Assembly: GCA_049602155.1 (NCBI GenBank)
Contig: JBMYRH010000012.1
Span: 1-64,000, forward strand
Direction: 5' to 3'
DNA: 64,000 bases
Origin: JBMYRH01 sp049602155
GTDB lineage: Bacteria > Myxococcota_A > UBA9042 > PHBI01 > JBMYRH01
The notes under the pieces were generated by a model. It did no database searches. It had not been told where the DNA came from and saw only the letters and a list, made by a program, of their open reading frames with translations. Made by a program: the position numbers and the translations under genes. Below, one piece after another: positions 7,634 through 16,473 of the stretch; positions within the stretch are counted from its first letter, which is position 1, and every line of letters begins with the position of its first letter.

Positions 7634-8555
7634 CGGTGCCTCCTTCAGGCGTGATCTCTGAGTCTTCGTCGGTGCTCTCTTGCGATTTAAAGCGACCGTT
7701 TTGGCAGCTCTCTTTGAGGGCGAGAGGTAGCGCTGTGCCACGGAGCTTAGCCTGGGTGAACCCCTCTGCGTTGATGCGCTCAGAGAGGGCTGCGATGCGC
7801 TTAGGACCCAGGGGATGAGAGCGCCAAAAGTCGAGGGCCTCGAAAGAGCCCTCCATGTCCTGTTCGTGCAACCCATTAAGGGCGCGGTTAGCCCCTGACA
7901 CGTCTTCCGGATGCAGCGCATGGAGGATCGTGAGCCCGGTCGCATCGGCTGCGATCTCTTGCTCACGGCTGTGGGCGCTCGACATGGCCTCGAGGGCGAG
8001 CTGGAGCCCGATGGTCGGGTCGATCCCCGTCGTCATCAGCATCCCCCCCATGGCAAGCTGCAGCGCCAGAGAGCGACCCATTCCTCGCAGGTGGTCGCGG
8101 TGCGCGAAGTGCCCCAGTTCATGGCCCAAGATGAAGATGAGCTCCTCCTCGGTGTCCACGATCTTGAGCAGCCCCGAGGTCACGACGATGCCGCCGCCTG
8201 GGAGCGCGAGCGCGTTGGGAGCTCGCTCACAGGCGACCCGCACACGGAAGTCGTAGGGCAGCTCAGGTCCAGCGCGTTTGACGCGCTCGAAGATCGGCAT
8301 CAACGCCGCCTCTGCGTCTTCGTCGAAGCCCTGCTCTCCGAAAGGCTGAAGCATCTCGGGGACCATATCGGCGAAGAGCGCAACCTCTGTCGCTGGATCG
8401 AGCTGATCGACGGCGACATCGACGATGGTGCTGACGACGAGGAAGAAGACCCCGACGATAAACATGGCGCCGATGACGAGGGCGAGGATGATCTTGAAGG
8501 TGCTGTCGCCGAGGTTGTTGATCCCCTCGGCGGGCGCCCTAGGGGTCAGCTTCAT
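7599..8555 (-). CDS. M48-family zinc metallopeptidase, membrane-anchored
   Basis: 318 residues. One N-terminal membrane segment (about 21-45), with the catalytic domain after it. The zinc motif is HELGH (145-149), and the third ligand is probably Glu200 in SREQEIAADATG. ALPGGGIVVTSGLL before the HExxH is characteristic of BepA/LoiP-type M48 peptidases. An acidic, Pro-rich tail closes the protein. Expected role: envelope protein quality control or processing, with the domain facing the periplasm if the N-terminus is in. The start overlaps the upstream YbjQ-like gene in an ATGA (8552-8555), and the dehydratase gene overlaps its 3' end. Confidence 0.92.
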   Translation of the reverse strand: MKLTPRAPAEGINNLGDSTFKIILALVIGAMFIVGVFFLVVSTIVDVAVDQLDPATEVALFADMVPEMLQPFGEQGFDEDAEAALMPIFERVKRAGPELPYDFRVRVACERAPNALALPGGGIVVTSGLLKIVDTEEELIFILGHELGHFAHRDHLRGMGRSLALQLAMGGMLMTTGIDPTIGLQLALEAMSSAHSREQEIAADATGLTILHALHPEDVSGANRALNGLHEQDMEGSFEALDFWRSHPLGPKRIAALSERINAEGFTQAKLRGTALPLALKESCQNGRFKSQESTDEDSEITPEGGTDAPADPVPNAP

Positions 8556-9040
8556 GTCTGCTCGGGCGCCATCAACGCACTGGCGAATCGGACCGCAGTG
8601 CCATAGGCGACGACCTCCATCGCCGCTGTCCCTTTGCCGTCATTGCGAGAGCTCGCGATGCGCGCGGTCTCGACTCGGACACAGATGATCGCTTCGTACC
8701 CTTGAGCGTGCGCGAGCTCCTTCATCCGCAAGATGGCCTCTCGACGGGCTCGGTCGATGATGGTCTCGTACGCGCTAACGCGGCCCCCGAAGAAGAAGTA
8801 GAGGCCAGCTGTGAAGCGCTTGAAGTAGTCGATGGAGATGCACACTGCGCCGGTGACGAGCGCCGGCTGGCATGCGCCGCTGACCCCCGGCATGTCCCGG
8901 AGGGTGATCGCCATCACGTGTCGGAGCCGCGCTTCACGGTCTCGGATGCTGGCGTAGTGTCGACCCTCGCGCGCTTTGCCGACGACATAGCCGAGCGAGA
9001 GGAGGCCTACGGTGAGGCCCAATTGGAAGAGTCCCTCCAT
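8552..9040 (-). CDS. Membrane-anchored YbjQ/UPF0145-like protein
   Basis: 162 residues. It starts with a short membrane segment (residues 3-22, GLTVGLLSLGYVVG). A domain follows that matches the neighbouring 104-residue YbjQ protein in its second half: RARREAILRMKELAHAQGYEAIICVRVET, then VVAYGTAVRF. The UPF0145 (DUF74) family forms pentamers and has been called putatively heavy-metal binding, without firm biochemistry. It lies 7 nt downstream of the YbjQ gene and is ATGA-coupled to the M48 peptidase. The pairing of a soluble and a membrane-anchored YbjQ with a membrane protease suggests that the three act together at the inner membrane. Confidence 0.82.
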   Translation of the reverse strand: MEGLFQLGLTVGLLSLGYVVGKAREGRHYASIRDREARLRHVMAITLRDMPGVSGACQPALVTGAVCISIDYFKRFTAGLYFFFGGRVSAYETIIDRARREAILRMKELAHAQGYEAIICVRVETARIASSRNDGKGTAAMEVVAYGTAVRFASALMAPEQT

Positions 9041-9047
9041 CTCGGGG

Positions 9048-9362
9048 CTACTCCACCCGAACGGCGGTGCCGTAGGCGAAGAGCTCAGAGGCGCCTGCAG
9101 CGACCGATGAGGTGGCGAAGCGCACGTTGACGACGGCGTTCGCTCCCATGGAGCTCGCCTGAGCGACCATGCGGTCGACCGCCTCTTTCCGAGACTCTCC
9201 GAGGAGCTCGGTGTAGCCGGTCAGCTCACCCCCCACGAGGTTCTTAAACCCGGCGGCGATGTCACGACCTATGTGCTTGGCCCGGACGGTGCTCCCGGAG
9301 ACGAGACCGTAGACTTCGGTGATGTCCGTCCCGGGGACGGTCTCGGTTGATACCAAGATCAT
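9048..9362 (-). CDS. YbjQ/UPF0145 family protein
   Basis: 104 residues, the full length of the YbjQ (DUF74) family. Typical features are visible: N-terminal ILVSTETVPG, then YGLVSGSTVRAKHIGRDI, then LVGGELTGYTELL, the helix ESRKEAVDRMVAQASSMGANAVVNVRF and a terminal FAYGTAVRVE. Members assemble into pentameric rings; their function is not established. It is the first gene of the minus-strand cluster with the membrane-anchored paralogue, the M48 peptidase and the carbinolamine dehydratase. The shared upstream region 9363-9486 separates it from a divergent gene. Confidence 0.92.
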   Translation of the reverse strand: MILVSTETVPGTDITEVYGLVSGSTVRAKHIGRDIAAGFKNLVGGELTGYTELLGESRKEAVDRMVAQASSMGANAVVNVRFATSSVAAGASELFAYGTAVRVE

Positions 9363-9486
9363 GGGTGGCTCCTTGGCGATGCGAGTCGAGCCGTATTTGA
9401 CCTTATCCCGCTGAGGACGGCAACCACCCGGTTGTGGCCCTCCCCGAACTCGATCTGATAGACTGCCCCACAGGAGGACTAGTCAC

Positions 9487-10272
9487 GTGTCGGACGGAAC
9501 CCAAGAGCCGCAAGAGGATGTTGATCCAAGCCTCCTCGCCCGCGCGCTCGCCCTGAAGCTCGACAGTGTAATCGACCATGAGCAGCGCGCGGTGCTGCTG
9601 CGCGAGTACGTGACGTCGGCGGGCCCGGATGGCGCCGTGCGCGGTCTGCATGTGCTCATCAAGAGCGCGATGCGGGGGGATCAACGCGGCGCTTGGGTGG
9701 CCGTGGCCATCGCGATCTGCGCCGAGGCGCTCCCCTACGACATGATGGAGTCGCTCTACCGCGCTGCGCGCAACGCAGACCTCGATATCGTGCGCCTGCT
9801 GATGGTCGGCGGCAACGCCAGCTTTAAGACCGCCTTGGATGGCGAGTTTGGGCGGGATGACTTCATCGAGAACCTGACGCTCGGTGAGCGCAAGGCCAAG
9901 GCGCGTCTCCGTGACAAGAATGCCCTCGATCGTCTCCTCTACGATCCGGACCCTAGCGTGGTGCGCATCTTGCTGGGGAACCCGCGTGTGACAGAGGCCC
10001 ATGTGCTCAAGCTGGCGTCACGGCGCCCGAACCGCGCGATCGCCTTGCGAGAGATAGCGCGCGAGCCGAAGTGGCTGAGCCGTGGGGCGATTCAGCGGGC
10101 CTTAGCGCTCAACCCTTACACCCCCATCCGAATCACCCTTACGCTGCTGCCGCTCTTCTCGACCCAGGAGCTCCATGAGCTGTCTCAAGACGGGAACCTG
10201 CACCCGCTCGTGAGCCGCGGGGCGAAGGCCTTCCTCGATGACCTGGGTTGGAAGCCCCCGACGTTCCACTAA
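9487..10272 (+). CDS. Uncharacterised helical-repeat protein
   Basis: 261 residues from a GTG at 9487 with AGGAGG 9 nt upstream. No signal peptide or membrane segment. The first 60 residues are acidic and helical. Residues 150-235 contain short degenerate helical units (DPDPSVVRILLGNPRVTEAHVL, RRPNRAIALREIAREPKWL, NPYTPIRITLTLLP) that recall leucine-rich-variant or HEAT-like repeats, where NP/RP marks the turn. Such folds usually serve in protein-protein contacts. The gene stands alone, divergent from ybjQ and convergent with the coiled-coil gene. I do not recognise a named family. Confidence 0.8.
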   Translation: MSDGTQEPQEDVDPSLLARALALKLDSVIDHEQRAVLLREYVTSAGPDGAVRGLHVLIKSAMRGDQRGAWVAVAIAICAEALPYDMMESLYRAARNADLDIVRLLMVGGNASFKTALDGEFGRDDFIENLTLGERKAKARLRDKNALDRLLYDPDPSVVRILLGNPRVTEAHVLKLASRRPNRAIALREIAREPKWLSRGAIQRALALNPYTPIRITLTLLPLFSTQELHELSQDGNLHPLVSRGAKAFLDDLGWKPPTFH

Positions 10273-10286
10273 GTGCGGAAGGGCTG

Positions 10287-10718
10287 TTAAGCGTCGCCGC
10301 CACCCAGTTTGGCCTTGAGCGCTGCGAGCTCAGCCTCAACGTGGAGGGCCTTGGCAGCTTCCTTGGCTTTCGCGACCTCGGGGTCGCCGGCGACCTCGTT
10401 CATATGCTCGACGAACTCTGCTGTGCCTGGGCGGATGCCTCCGACCTCGACACGGCGGGCTTGCATCCGGCAGTCAGCTTTTTTTTGGGCGAGGGCGTCG
10501 AGCTCCCCTTCGATCAGGATCTTGTCCGACTGGAGAGGCTCGATGAGCGCTTTGACTTGATCGTAGTTGGCCTTGGCCTTCACGAGCAGCTCACGGGCCT
10601 TGGCGAGCCTGGGCTCCTGGACATCCAGTTGCGCCTGAACCTTGGCCAGCTTGGCCTCCTCTTCCTTCTCCATGATGACCAGCTCGGCCATCAGCTGTGT
10701 GCTGCCCTCATCTGCCAT
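10287..10718 (-). CDS. Coiled-coil protein of unknown function
   Basis: 143 residues from the ATG at 10718, chosen because GGAGG lies 8 nt upstream; an in-frame TTG at 10733 is less likely. Residues 5-90 are almost entirely Lys/Glu/Ala/Leu heptads (LVIMEKEEEAKLAKVQAQL, LLVKAKANYDQVKALIEPL), a clear coiled coil, and the C-terminal 50 residues form another Ala/Glu-rich helix. There is no signal peptide. The start is one nucleotide after the phosphohexomutase stop, so it is co-transcribed with that enzyme, but nothing links them functionally. Confidence 0.8.
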   Translation of the reverse strand: MADEGSTQLMAELVIMEKEEEAKLAKVQAQLDVQEPRLAKARELLVKAKANYDQVKALIEPLQSDKILIEGELDALAQKKADCRMQARRVEVGGIRPGTAEFVEHMNEVAGDPEVAKAKEAAKALHVEAELAALKAKLGGGDA

Positions 10719-10719
10719 C

Positions 10720-12474
10720 TCAAGGTCCTCCAATGACGCGATCGATCCATGTGACTAGCCCGGTCATCCGAGGCTCCGCCCGTCGCCGAGCGTCGGCGAC
10801 CTCCTCATCAGGGGAGACCGCTTCGCGGACCTCCAGGTAGCTCTTTAACTTTGGCTCGGTGCCGCTGGGCCTCACGACAACGCGGCCTCTGTCAGCCAAG
10901 TGGAACACGATCACGTTGCTGCGAGGTAGCCCGAGGGCCTCGGCATCCGGTCCTGCGAGGTCGTTCACACTGGTCACAGCGACCTGAGCGATCTCCACCG
11001 GGGGGGCACTGCGCAGCCCCGCCATCAGCGCGTCGATGCGCGCACGGCCATCGAGGCCAGGGAGCCTGACCGAGACCTGGTGATTAAGGTACACGCCGTG
11101 GGCTCGGTAGAGGGTGTCGAGTTGATCGAGGAGCGTCATGCCACGTGACTTCAGGTCCGCCGCGAGCTCCATCAGGATCTGGGCCGCCCCGACCCCGTCC
11201 TTGTCCCGAACCACGCTCCCCACGCAGTACCCGAGGGCCTCCTCGAACCCAAAGATGAAGGTGCCGCCTCGGTCCATCGTTGCCAGGGACCGGTCCCAGA
11301 TCCACTTGAACCCAGTCAGCGTCTGCAGGCACGTCGCCCCAGACGCTTCAGCCACCGCGCGGAGCATCGTCGTGGAGACGATCGTGGTGGCCAGGAACGG
11401 GTCGTCGCCCGCCGTGCCGTGGGCGATGCGCCCTCGCAGCAGCCAGTCCCCGAGCAGGACCCCAAGCTCGTTACCGCTGAGCACACGCACTGGCCTCCCA
11501 GCCCGCCGGACGGCCACGCAGAGGCGGTCGGTGTCCGGGTCGTTGGCGACGACGAGGTCGGCATCAACTCGCTCTCCAAGCGCGAGGGAGAGATCTAAGG
11601 CCCCGGGCTCTTCTGGGTTGGGGAAGGTCACCGTGGGGAAGGCCCCGTCGGGTTCAGATTGCTCCAAAACGGGGTGCAGGTCGTCAAAGCCTCTCCGTCG
11701 GAGCGCCGCCTCGATCCAGCGATGCCCCACGCCGTGGAGCGCCGTTGTGACGACCCGCACTTGTGCGGGCGGGGGGACTGGCCCCTGGCATTGGCCGTCC
11801 AATGCGCCCAGGTAGTGCGCTTCTAGGGCGTCATCGAAGCGCATGAGCAGTCCGTTCGATTCCGCGGCGTCAAAGGGGGTACGTGGGAGGTCAGAGATCG
11901 ACCCCGCGGCGATGCCCTCGGATTGGATGCGCTGGTCTTGGGGGGAGACGATCTGCGCCCCGTTGGGCGCGTACACTTTCAGACCGTTGTACTCCGGCGG
12001 GTTGTGGCTCGCGGTCACGATCGCCACAGCGGCTGCGCGGGTGTGGCGCCCGGCGAAGGCACAGACCGGAGTCGGGGTCGGCCCCTCGATCCAGTGGACG
12101 CGGAGCCCGTGACCGCACAGGACCTCGGCGACGACACGAGAAAGCTCAGGAGAACCGCGTCGGCCATCCCGCCCCACCACGACACCTCGGTCGCGTGCAT
12201 CAGGGACATCGGCGATCAACTGTCGCGCGAGACCGGCCGTGGCGCGCGCGACGGTGACTTGATTCATCCGCGCTGGGCCTGCGCCGAGCTCTCCGCGCAG
12301 TCCGGCCGTCCCGAAGGTGAGGGGGCCTGCGAAGCGCTCGGCGAGGCCATGGGTGTCCCGCTCAGCGATGAGCATCTCCAGCTCGCGCCGGGTCTCGGGA
12401 TCGGGATCGTCGGCGATCCACGCCTCTGCTGATGCGACGAGATCTCTGAGCGCTGAGTCGGTGTCCGTATCCAT
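10720..12474 (-). CDS. Phosphohexomutase (phosphoglucomutase/phosphomannomutase family, PGM2-like)
   Basis: 584 residues from the ATG at 12474; an in-frame GTG at 12564 would add 30 residues that do not look like the family. The catalytic phosphoserine loop TASHNPP is at about 154-160 (Ser156). The metal-binding loop is NDPDTDRLCVA at roughly 320, the sugar-binding loop GFEEALGY follows, and the phosphate-binding RPSGTEPKLKSY is near the C-terminus, so all four active-site loops are present. The N-terminal PETRRELE and FGTAGLRGELGAGPARMN are typical of PGM2-type mutases. It interconverts hexose or pentose 1- and 6(5)-phosphates in the cytoplasm. It is divergent from the KamA-type gene and followed immediately by the coiled-coil gene. 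Confidence 0.93.
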   Translation of the reverse strand: MDTDTDSALRDLVASAEAWIADDPDPETRRELEMLIAERDTHGLAERFAGPLTFGTAGLRGELGAGPARMNQVTVARATAGLARQLIADVPDARDRGVVVGRDGRRGSPELSRVVAEVLCGHGLRVHWIEGPTPTPVCAFAGRHTRAAAVAIVTASHNPPEYNGLKVYAPNGAQIVSPQDQRIQSEGIAAGSISDLPRTPFDAAESNGLLMRFDDALEAHYLGALDGQCQGPVPPPAQVRVVTTALHGVGHRWIEAALRRRGFDDLHPVLEQSEPDGAFPTVTFPNPEEPGALDLSLALGERVDADLVVANDPDTDRLCVAVRRAGRPVRVLSGNELGVLLGDWLLRGRIAHGTAGDDPFLATTIVSTTMLRAVAEASGATCLQTLTGFKWIWDRSLATMDRGGTFIFGFEEALGYCVGSVVRDKDGVGAAQILMELAADLKSRGMTLLDQLDTLYRAHGVYLNHQVSVRLPGLDGRARIDALMAGLRSAPPVEIAQVAVTSVNDLAGPDAEALGLPRSNVIVFHLADRGRVVVRPSGTEPKLKSYLEVREAVSPDEEVADARRRAEPRMTGLVTWIDRVIGGP

Positions 12475-12669
12475 TGCCACCAAGGTAAGGGCACCCGTCA
12501 GGTCGATCAACTGAGGGCATTGAGTGCGCTGATGCTTGATCCAGAGCGCGAGACTATGAGACACAGTCTACATGTGGTTCCACGTCGCCATACTCCACCA
12601 GCCAGATGTCCGAGTCATCTCCTGATCCGTTGATCCGTTGACCTCACATTTGCGCTTTGGAGAACCCTT

Positions 12670-14064
12670 ATGACCTTGACCACGCCTCCCATGCCTCCCA
12701 TTGACGGCGAGCCCGTCCGGCACCTCAAGCCCCCCGTCGATCCGGCCTCTATCACCTGGCGACAGCTCCGCCGTGATGCGTTTTGGCAGCAGATCCCAGC
12801 CTGGAGCGAGGTCGAGGAGGACACCTTCCTCGATCATCTCTGGCAGGAGAAGAACGCGATCACGAGCCCTAAGAAGCTCATCAAGGCCGTCCGAGATCTC
12901 GTTGACGAATCATTCGTGCAAGACCTGCAGGCAGGCTTTGATCAAGCACCGATGGCCGTCCGGGTCTCGCCCTATGTCTTGTCGTTGATCGACTGGCAGA
13001 ATCCTTACGTGGATCCTCTCCGTAGGCAGTTTCTCCCAGTCGCTTCTCAGCTGCAGCCCGATCACCCGATGCTGACCCTGGACTCCCTCGGCGAGCAGGC
13101 CGACGCGCCAGTGCCGGGGTTGACGCACCGTTACCCGGACAAGGCCCTCTTCCTGGTCCTTGATACCTGCCCCGTGTACTGCCGCTTTTGTACGCGAAGC
13201 TATGCGGTGGGGAGCAACACGGAGGAGGTAGAGAAGGTCCAGCTCAAGGCCAACAAGATGCGCTGGGAGAGGGCTTTCCAGTACATGTCGGAGCGCCCTG
13301 AGCTTGAGGACATTGTGATCAGCGGCGGCGATGCGTACCGCCTCAAGGCCAATCAGATCCGCGAGATCGGTCATCGCCTCTTGGACATGCCGAACATCCG
13401 CCGCTTCCGCTTCGCGACGAAGGGGCCGGCGATCCTCCCCATGAAGATCCTCACCGATCACGACTGGGTCGACGCCATCAGTGAGATCGCCGAGCGGGGC
13501 CGCAACGTGGGCAAGGATGTGATGATTCACACCCACTTCAGCCACCCCAACGAGGTCACTGGCATCTCCAAGGACGCGATGCACCGGCTCTTTAGCCGCG
13601 GCATCAAGGTGCGTAACCAGTGCGTGCTCCAAGCGGGGATCAACGACTCGGCCGAGACGATGATCGAGCTCAACAAGCGCCTCGGGTTCATCAACGTCGA
13701 GCCCTACTACGTCTACATTCACGACCTGGTAAAGGGGACCGAAGACCTCCGCACGACGGTCGCCTCCGGGATCCGCATTGAGAAGCGCCTGCGTGGCGCG
13801 ACAGCGGGCTTCAACACGCCGGTCTTCGTCGTCGACGCGCCTGGCGGCGGTGGCAAGCGCGACGTGCACTCCTTCGAGCACTATGACCAAGAGACAGGCA
13901 TCTCGGTCTACACGGCTCCCTCGGTGAAGAAGGGGCAGCTCTTCATGTACTTCGACCCCGTCCAAGAGCTGACGCCAGCGATGCAGCAAGCGTGGTCGGA
14001 TCCGAAGCTGCGCCACGACATGGTGCATGACGCGCTAAGCACTGCTCGCGCCAAGATCATCTAG
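12670..14064 (+). CDS. KamA-family radical SAM aminomutase (lysine 2,3-aminomutase type)
   Basis: 464 residues, ATG with GGAG 7 nt upstream. The radical SAM motif is C167-x3-C171-x2-C174 (DTCPVYCRFCTR). The PLP-binding motif VVDAPGGGGK is present, and the acidic residues that bind the lysine substrate in clostridial lysine 2,3-aminomutase appear conserved: Asp in HDLVKG and Asp in VVDAPGG. The Cys in RNQCVLQAGIND matches one zinc ligand of that enzyme, but the C-terminal CxCxxC zinc cluster is absent. Expected reaction: L-lysine to L-beta-lysine. A role in elongation factor P modification (EpmB-like) is an alternative, but the protein is much longer than EpmB and no EpmA lies nearby. An 8-bp unit, TGATCCGT, is tandemly repeated at 12623-12638 upstream. 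Confidence 0.88.
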   Translation: MTLTTPPMPPIDGEPVRHLKPPVDPASITWRQLRRDAFWQQIPAWSEVEEDTFLDHLWQEKNAITSPKKLIKAVRDLVDESFVQDLQAGFDQAPMAVRVSPYVLSLIDWQNPYVDPLRRQFLPVASQLQPDHPMLTLDSLGEQADAPVPGLTHRYPDKALFLVLDTCPVYCRFCTRSYAVGSNTEEVEKVQLKANKMRWERAFQYMSERPELEDIVISGGDAYRLKANQIREIGHRLLDMPNIRRFRFATKGPAILPMKILTDHDWVDAISEIAERGRNVGKDVMIHTHFSHPNEVTGISKDAMHRLFSRGIKVRNQCVLQAGINDSAETMIELNKRLGFINVEPYYVYIHDLVKGTEDLRTTVASGIRIEKRLRGATAGFNTPVFVVDAPGGGGKRDVHSFEHYDQETGISVYTAPSVKKGQLFMYFDPVQELTPAMQQAWSDPKLRHDMVHDALSTARAKII

Positions 14065-14080
14065 GGCGTGATTTGCGTCG

Positions 14081-14110
14081 GCGTTCGCTTCGTTGAGACG
14101 AAGCGGGCGC
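14081..14110. terminator. Strong hairpin between convergent genes
   Basis: GCGTTCGCTTCGT (14081-14093) pairs with ACGAAGCGGGCGC (14098-14110) around a TGAG loop, a 13-bp stem with two G-U pairs. A second hairpin, CCGTCG/CGACGG (14132-14147), follows. Both lie between the ends of the KamA-type gene (14064) and the minus-strand gene ending at 14159. There is no clear T tract, so intrinsic termination is plausible but not certain. Confidence 0.5.
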
Positions 14111-14158
14111 GGCGCTATCGCGGGTCGATGGCCGTCGCGGCCGACGGAGCCCCCAGGG

Positions 14159-16384
14159 CTAGAAGATGCCCTCCATGAAGGGCCCAAACTGACCGCTGAC
14201 GAGCAGTGTGCCGCCCTCATAGAGGTCCACGTTGACCGTCGCGTCGATCCCGACGAGGACACCGTCCCAGGCGAAGAAGCCCATGCGCGCATTCAACGGC
14301 ACGCTGACACCGAAGTACTCTGAACCTTCCCACTCAGAGCTCAATCGAGCGAAGCCCAGCCCCGCTCCTACGGTGAGCTCGATGATGTGAAGCGGCAGGG
14401 TCGCTCGGGCTATCCCGAGCACCCGGACCTGGAGCAACTCCGCGACATCCGTCCACTGAGCGACCGACGCGGCCAAGCCAAACCCGAAGTAGCGGCTCGT
14501 GTAGTAGAAGATCCCAACCTGCGCGGCGATCCCAGGGTCCGCATCGGTGCAAGGGCCGAGGTCGGTCATCAGGCACTGACTAAGGCCAAGGACACCCTCA
14601 AGCCGCAGGTGCTCCATGTCGGCACCCTCATCGTCGTCCTCTTCTGGTTCCTCTTCATCCCGGCGATGATCGTCATAGGCGTCTCCGCCCTCGGTGTCGT
14701 CGTAGTCATCGTCTTCGCTCTCGTCCGACTCCTGTCCAAGGGCCTTTCGTCGATCGAGGTCGGCCTGGGCCAGTTCGCCTTGCGCCGTCAGCTCTCGCTC
14801 CATCTCGTCGTAGCTGTCGCTGAGGACCCCCAAGTCGGCGACCAACTTGGAGGTCTTCTTTTCCTCGAGGTTGAGCTCGGAGCGCCACGCAGCTCTGTAC
14901 TCGTCGTGCTCAACTCTGACGCTCTCCGAGCACATCGGGACCGGGAACGTCTTGGGCGTGACGCCCATCAGTGTCCCGTCTACAAAGACCTTAGCGCCTC
15001 GAACCGAGTCGCCAGAGGCGTTGATAGCTTGAACCCGTAGCCCGGCAGGGCGCGCCTTCATGACCACGTCGACCACGTGATGTTTACCGGCCGGCAGCGT
15101 CAGCTTCTGGCTCTTTGTGTAGTGGCAGCGGTCCCCGATCGCCAAGGTGTGTTTGCCTTTGTCGACCTGGAGGTCCATCAGCGGCGTGTTCCCGATCACC
15201 TCGTCATTCAAGCTGACTGGCAAGCCGGCGGGCGTGGACTTCACGTCAAGGGTCGCGAAGGTGGGCGCCAATCGCCAACCGACCGTCTGACCGTCCTCGA
15301 GGGTCACAGTCACCCCTTTGGATTCATGACGTGGCAGCGTCATCGTGACCCGGTGGCGCCCTGGATCGACGTCCCGAGTGCAGGGCGTCTTTTTGCAGAT
15401 CACCACGTCCCCTAAGCTCACCGACGCTCCGGCGGGCTTGGACGTGAAGGTCACGTTGGCGATGTCTTCCTCTTCAGGGATCCACTCGCCTGCCTCCTCA
15501 CTCACATCCTCAACCCCGACGCTCGCCCGGCGGCGGCGCTTACGCTGCTCAGCGCCCTTGGGCATCTGGACATCGCGTCGCTTAAGCTTCTCCATCAGGC
15601 GGTAGGTCGCCTTCTGGACGATGGTGTCGATGGGCTGGTCCTTCCACGGGACAGACGCTGTGGCCCGCTGACATCCGGTCGCTGCGTCCGCCAAGGTGAG
15701 CGAGAGGGCTCCCTCGAAGCGCTCGGCGGTGAGCAGAGAGTTCGCGGAGACCTCGGCCCCGAGTGCACAGCGCTGATCATCGCGTTTGTCGCTGCTGTGA
15801 CTCTCTTTGCGGACCGCCTTGAGGCGTCGTTGCATCTCTTTGTCGGGGACCACAGTGAGCTTGCCGGATGCCGCCAGAGCGGCCTCCACGCGACGCTGAA
15901 GGGCGCGGTCGACTTTACCTTTGATGTTGAGCCCACTGACTTGCACCCGTGGGTTGTCGTCTAGGTAGCGGCGGATGATGGACTCGATCTCGTCCACGTG
16001 CTGGCCGCGCTCGACGAGCAGGTTGCCCTGCCAAGACCAGACGAAGGCCTCTGGAAGGTTCTTGACGCCGAGCTGCTCTCCGACCTTGGGATCACAGAGG
16101 GACTCATCGGGGTTCCAAGGCAAGCTGCTGCACCGTCCGTCGTGCGTGGCGTCCTCCGTGATGTTGACCACGACGAGCTTGAGGCCTTGGGCGGCGTACT
16201 TCTTCCGAAGCGCCTCCCATCGCGGGGCTGATTTCACACAGGGTTTGCACCAGTCGGCGTAGAACTCAACAGCGACCAGTTTGGTGCCGGGTTCATCGAG
16301 CCATCGCTCGAGATCGAGATCGGACGCCTGCGATGGCGACGCGAGAAATAAGAGCGCGAGCGCGCTGAGGAGAAGTCCTTTCAT
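14159..16384 (-). CDS. Exported thioredoxin-PEGA-beta-barrel fusion protein
   Basis: 741 residues from the ATG at 16384, chosen because it begins a clean signal peptide cleaved near SQAS. Residues 20-140 are a TlpA-like thioredoxin domain with W45-C46-K-P-C49 and the cis-Pro stretch VKNLPEAF. Residues 140-280 hold an alpha/beta region (VSGLNIKGKVDRALQ) of unknown type. Three PEGA-like domains follow (about 308-375, 380-445, 447-510). Residues 550-590 are a nearly all-acidic linker. The last 150 residues show alternating hydrophobic strands ending in ...GQFGPFMEGIF. A C-terminal Phe is the usual outer-membrane barrel signal, so the C-terminus may sit in the outer membrane. The fusion is unusual; a periplasmic redox protein attached to the envelope is the simplest reading. 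Confidence 0.8.
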   Translation of the reverse strand: MKGLLLSALALLFLASPSQASDLDLERWLDEPGTKLVAVEFYADWCKPCVKSAPRWEALRKKYAAQGLKLVVVNITEDATHDGRCSSLPWNPDESLCDPKVGEQLGVKNLPEAFVWSWQGNLLVERGQHVDEIESIIRRYLDDNPRVQVSGLNIKGKVDRALQRRVEAALAASGKLTVVPDKEMQRRLKAVRKESHSSDKRDDQRCALGAEVSANSLLTAERFEGALSLTLADAATGCQRATASVPWKDQPIDTIVQKATYRLMEKLKRRDVQMPKGAEQRKRRRRASVGVEDVSEEAGEWIPEEEDIANVTFTSKPAGASVSLGDVVICKKTPCTRDVDPGRHRVTMTLPRHESKGVTVTLEDGQTVGWRLAPTFATLDVKSTPAGLPVSLNDEVIGNTPLMDLQVDKGKHTLAIGDRCHYTKSQKLTLPAGKHHVVDVVMKARPAGLRVQAINASGDSVRGAKVFVDGTLMGVTPKTFPVPMCSESVRVEHDEYRAAWRSELNLEEKKTSKLVADLGVLSDSYDEMERELTAQGELAQADLDRRKALGQESDESEDDDYDDTEGGDAYDDHRRDEEEPEEDDDEGADMEHLRLEGVLGLSQCLMTDLGPCTDADPGIAAQVGIFYYTSRYFGFGLAASVAQWTDVAELLQVRVLGIARATLPLHIIELTVGAGLGFARLSSEWEGSEYFGVSVPLNARMGFFAWDGVLVGIDATVNVDLYEGGTLLVSGQFGPFMEGIF

Positions 16385-16473
16385 AGGCGGGAGGATGGCA
16401 TAGGTCGCGGCCCTCGCCAACGTCACATCGCTCTCAGGCTGAGCCGACGACGATGACGCGGTTCGGTGGGTTA

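Noticed and set aside
10720..12564. GTG start at 12564 for the phosphohexomutase
   Set aside because: The added 30 residues do not fit the family; the ATG at 12474 places the first helix where it is expected.
12910..14028. 372-codon minus-strand frame opposite the KamA-type gene
   Set aside because: No signal, no domain and composition typical of a shadow; the plus strand encodes a full radical SAM enzyme.
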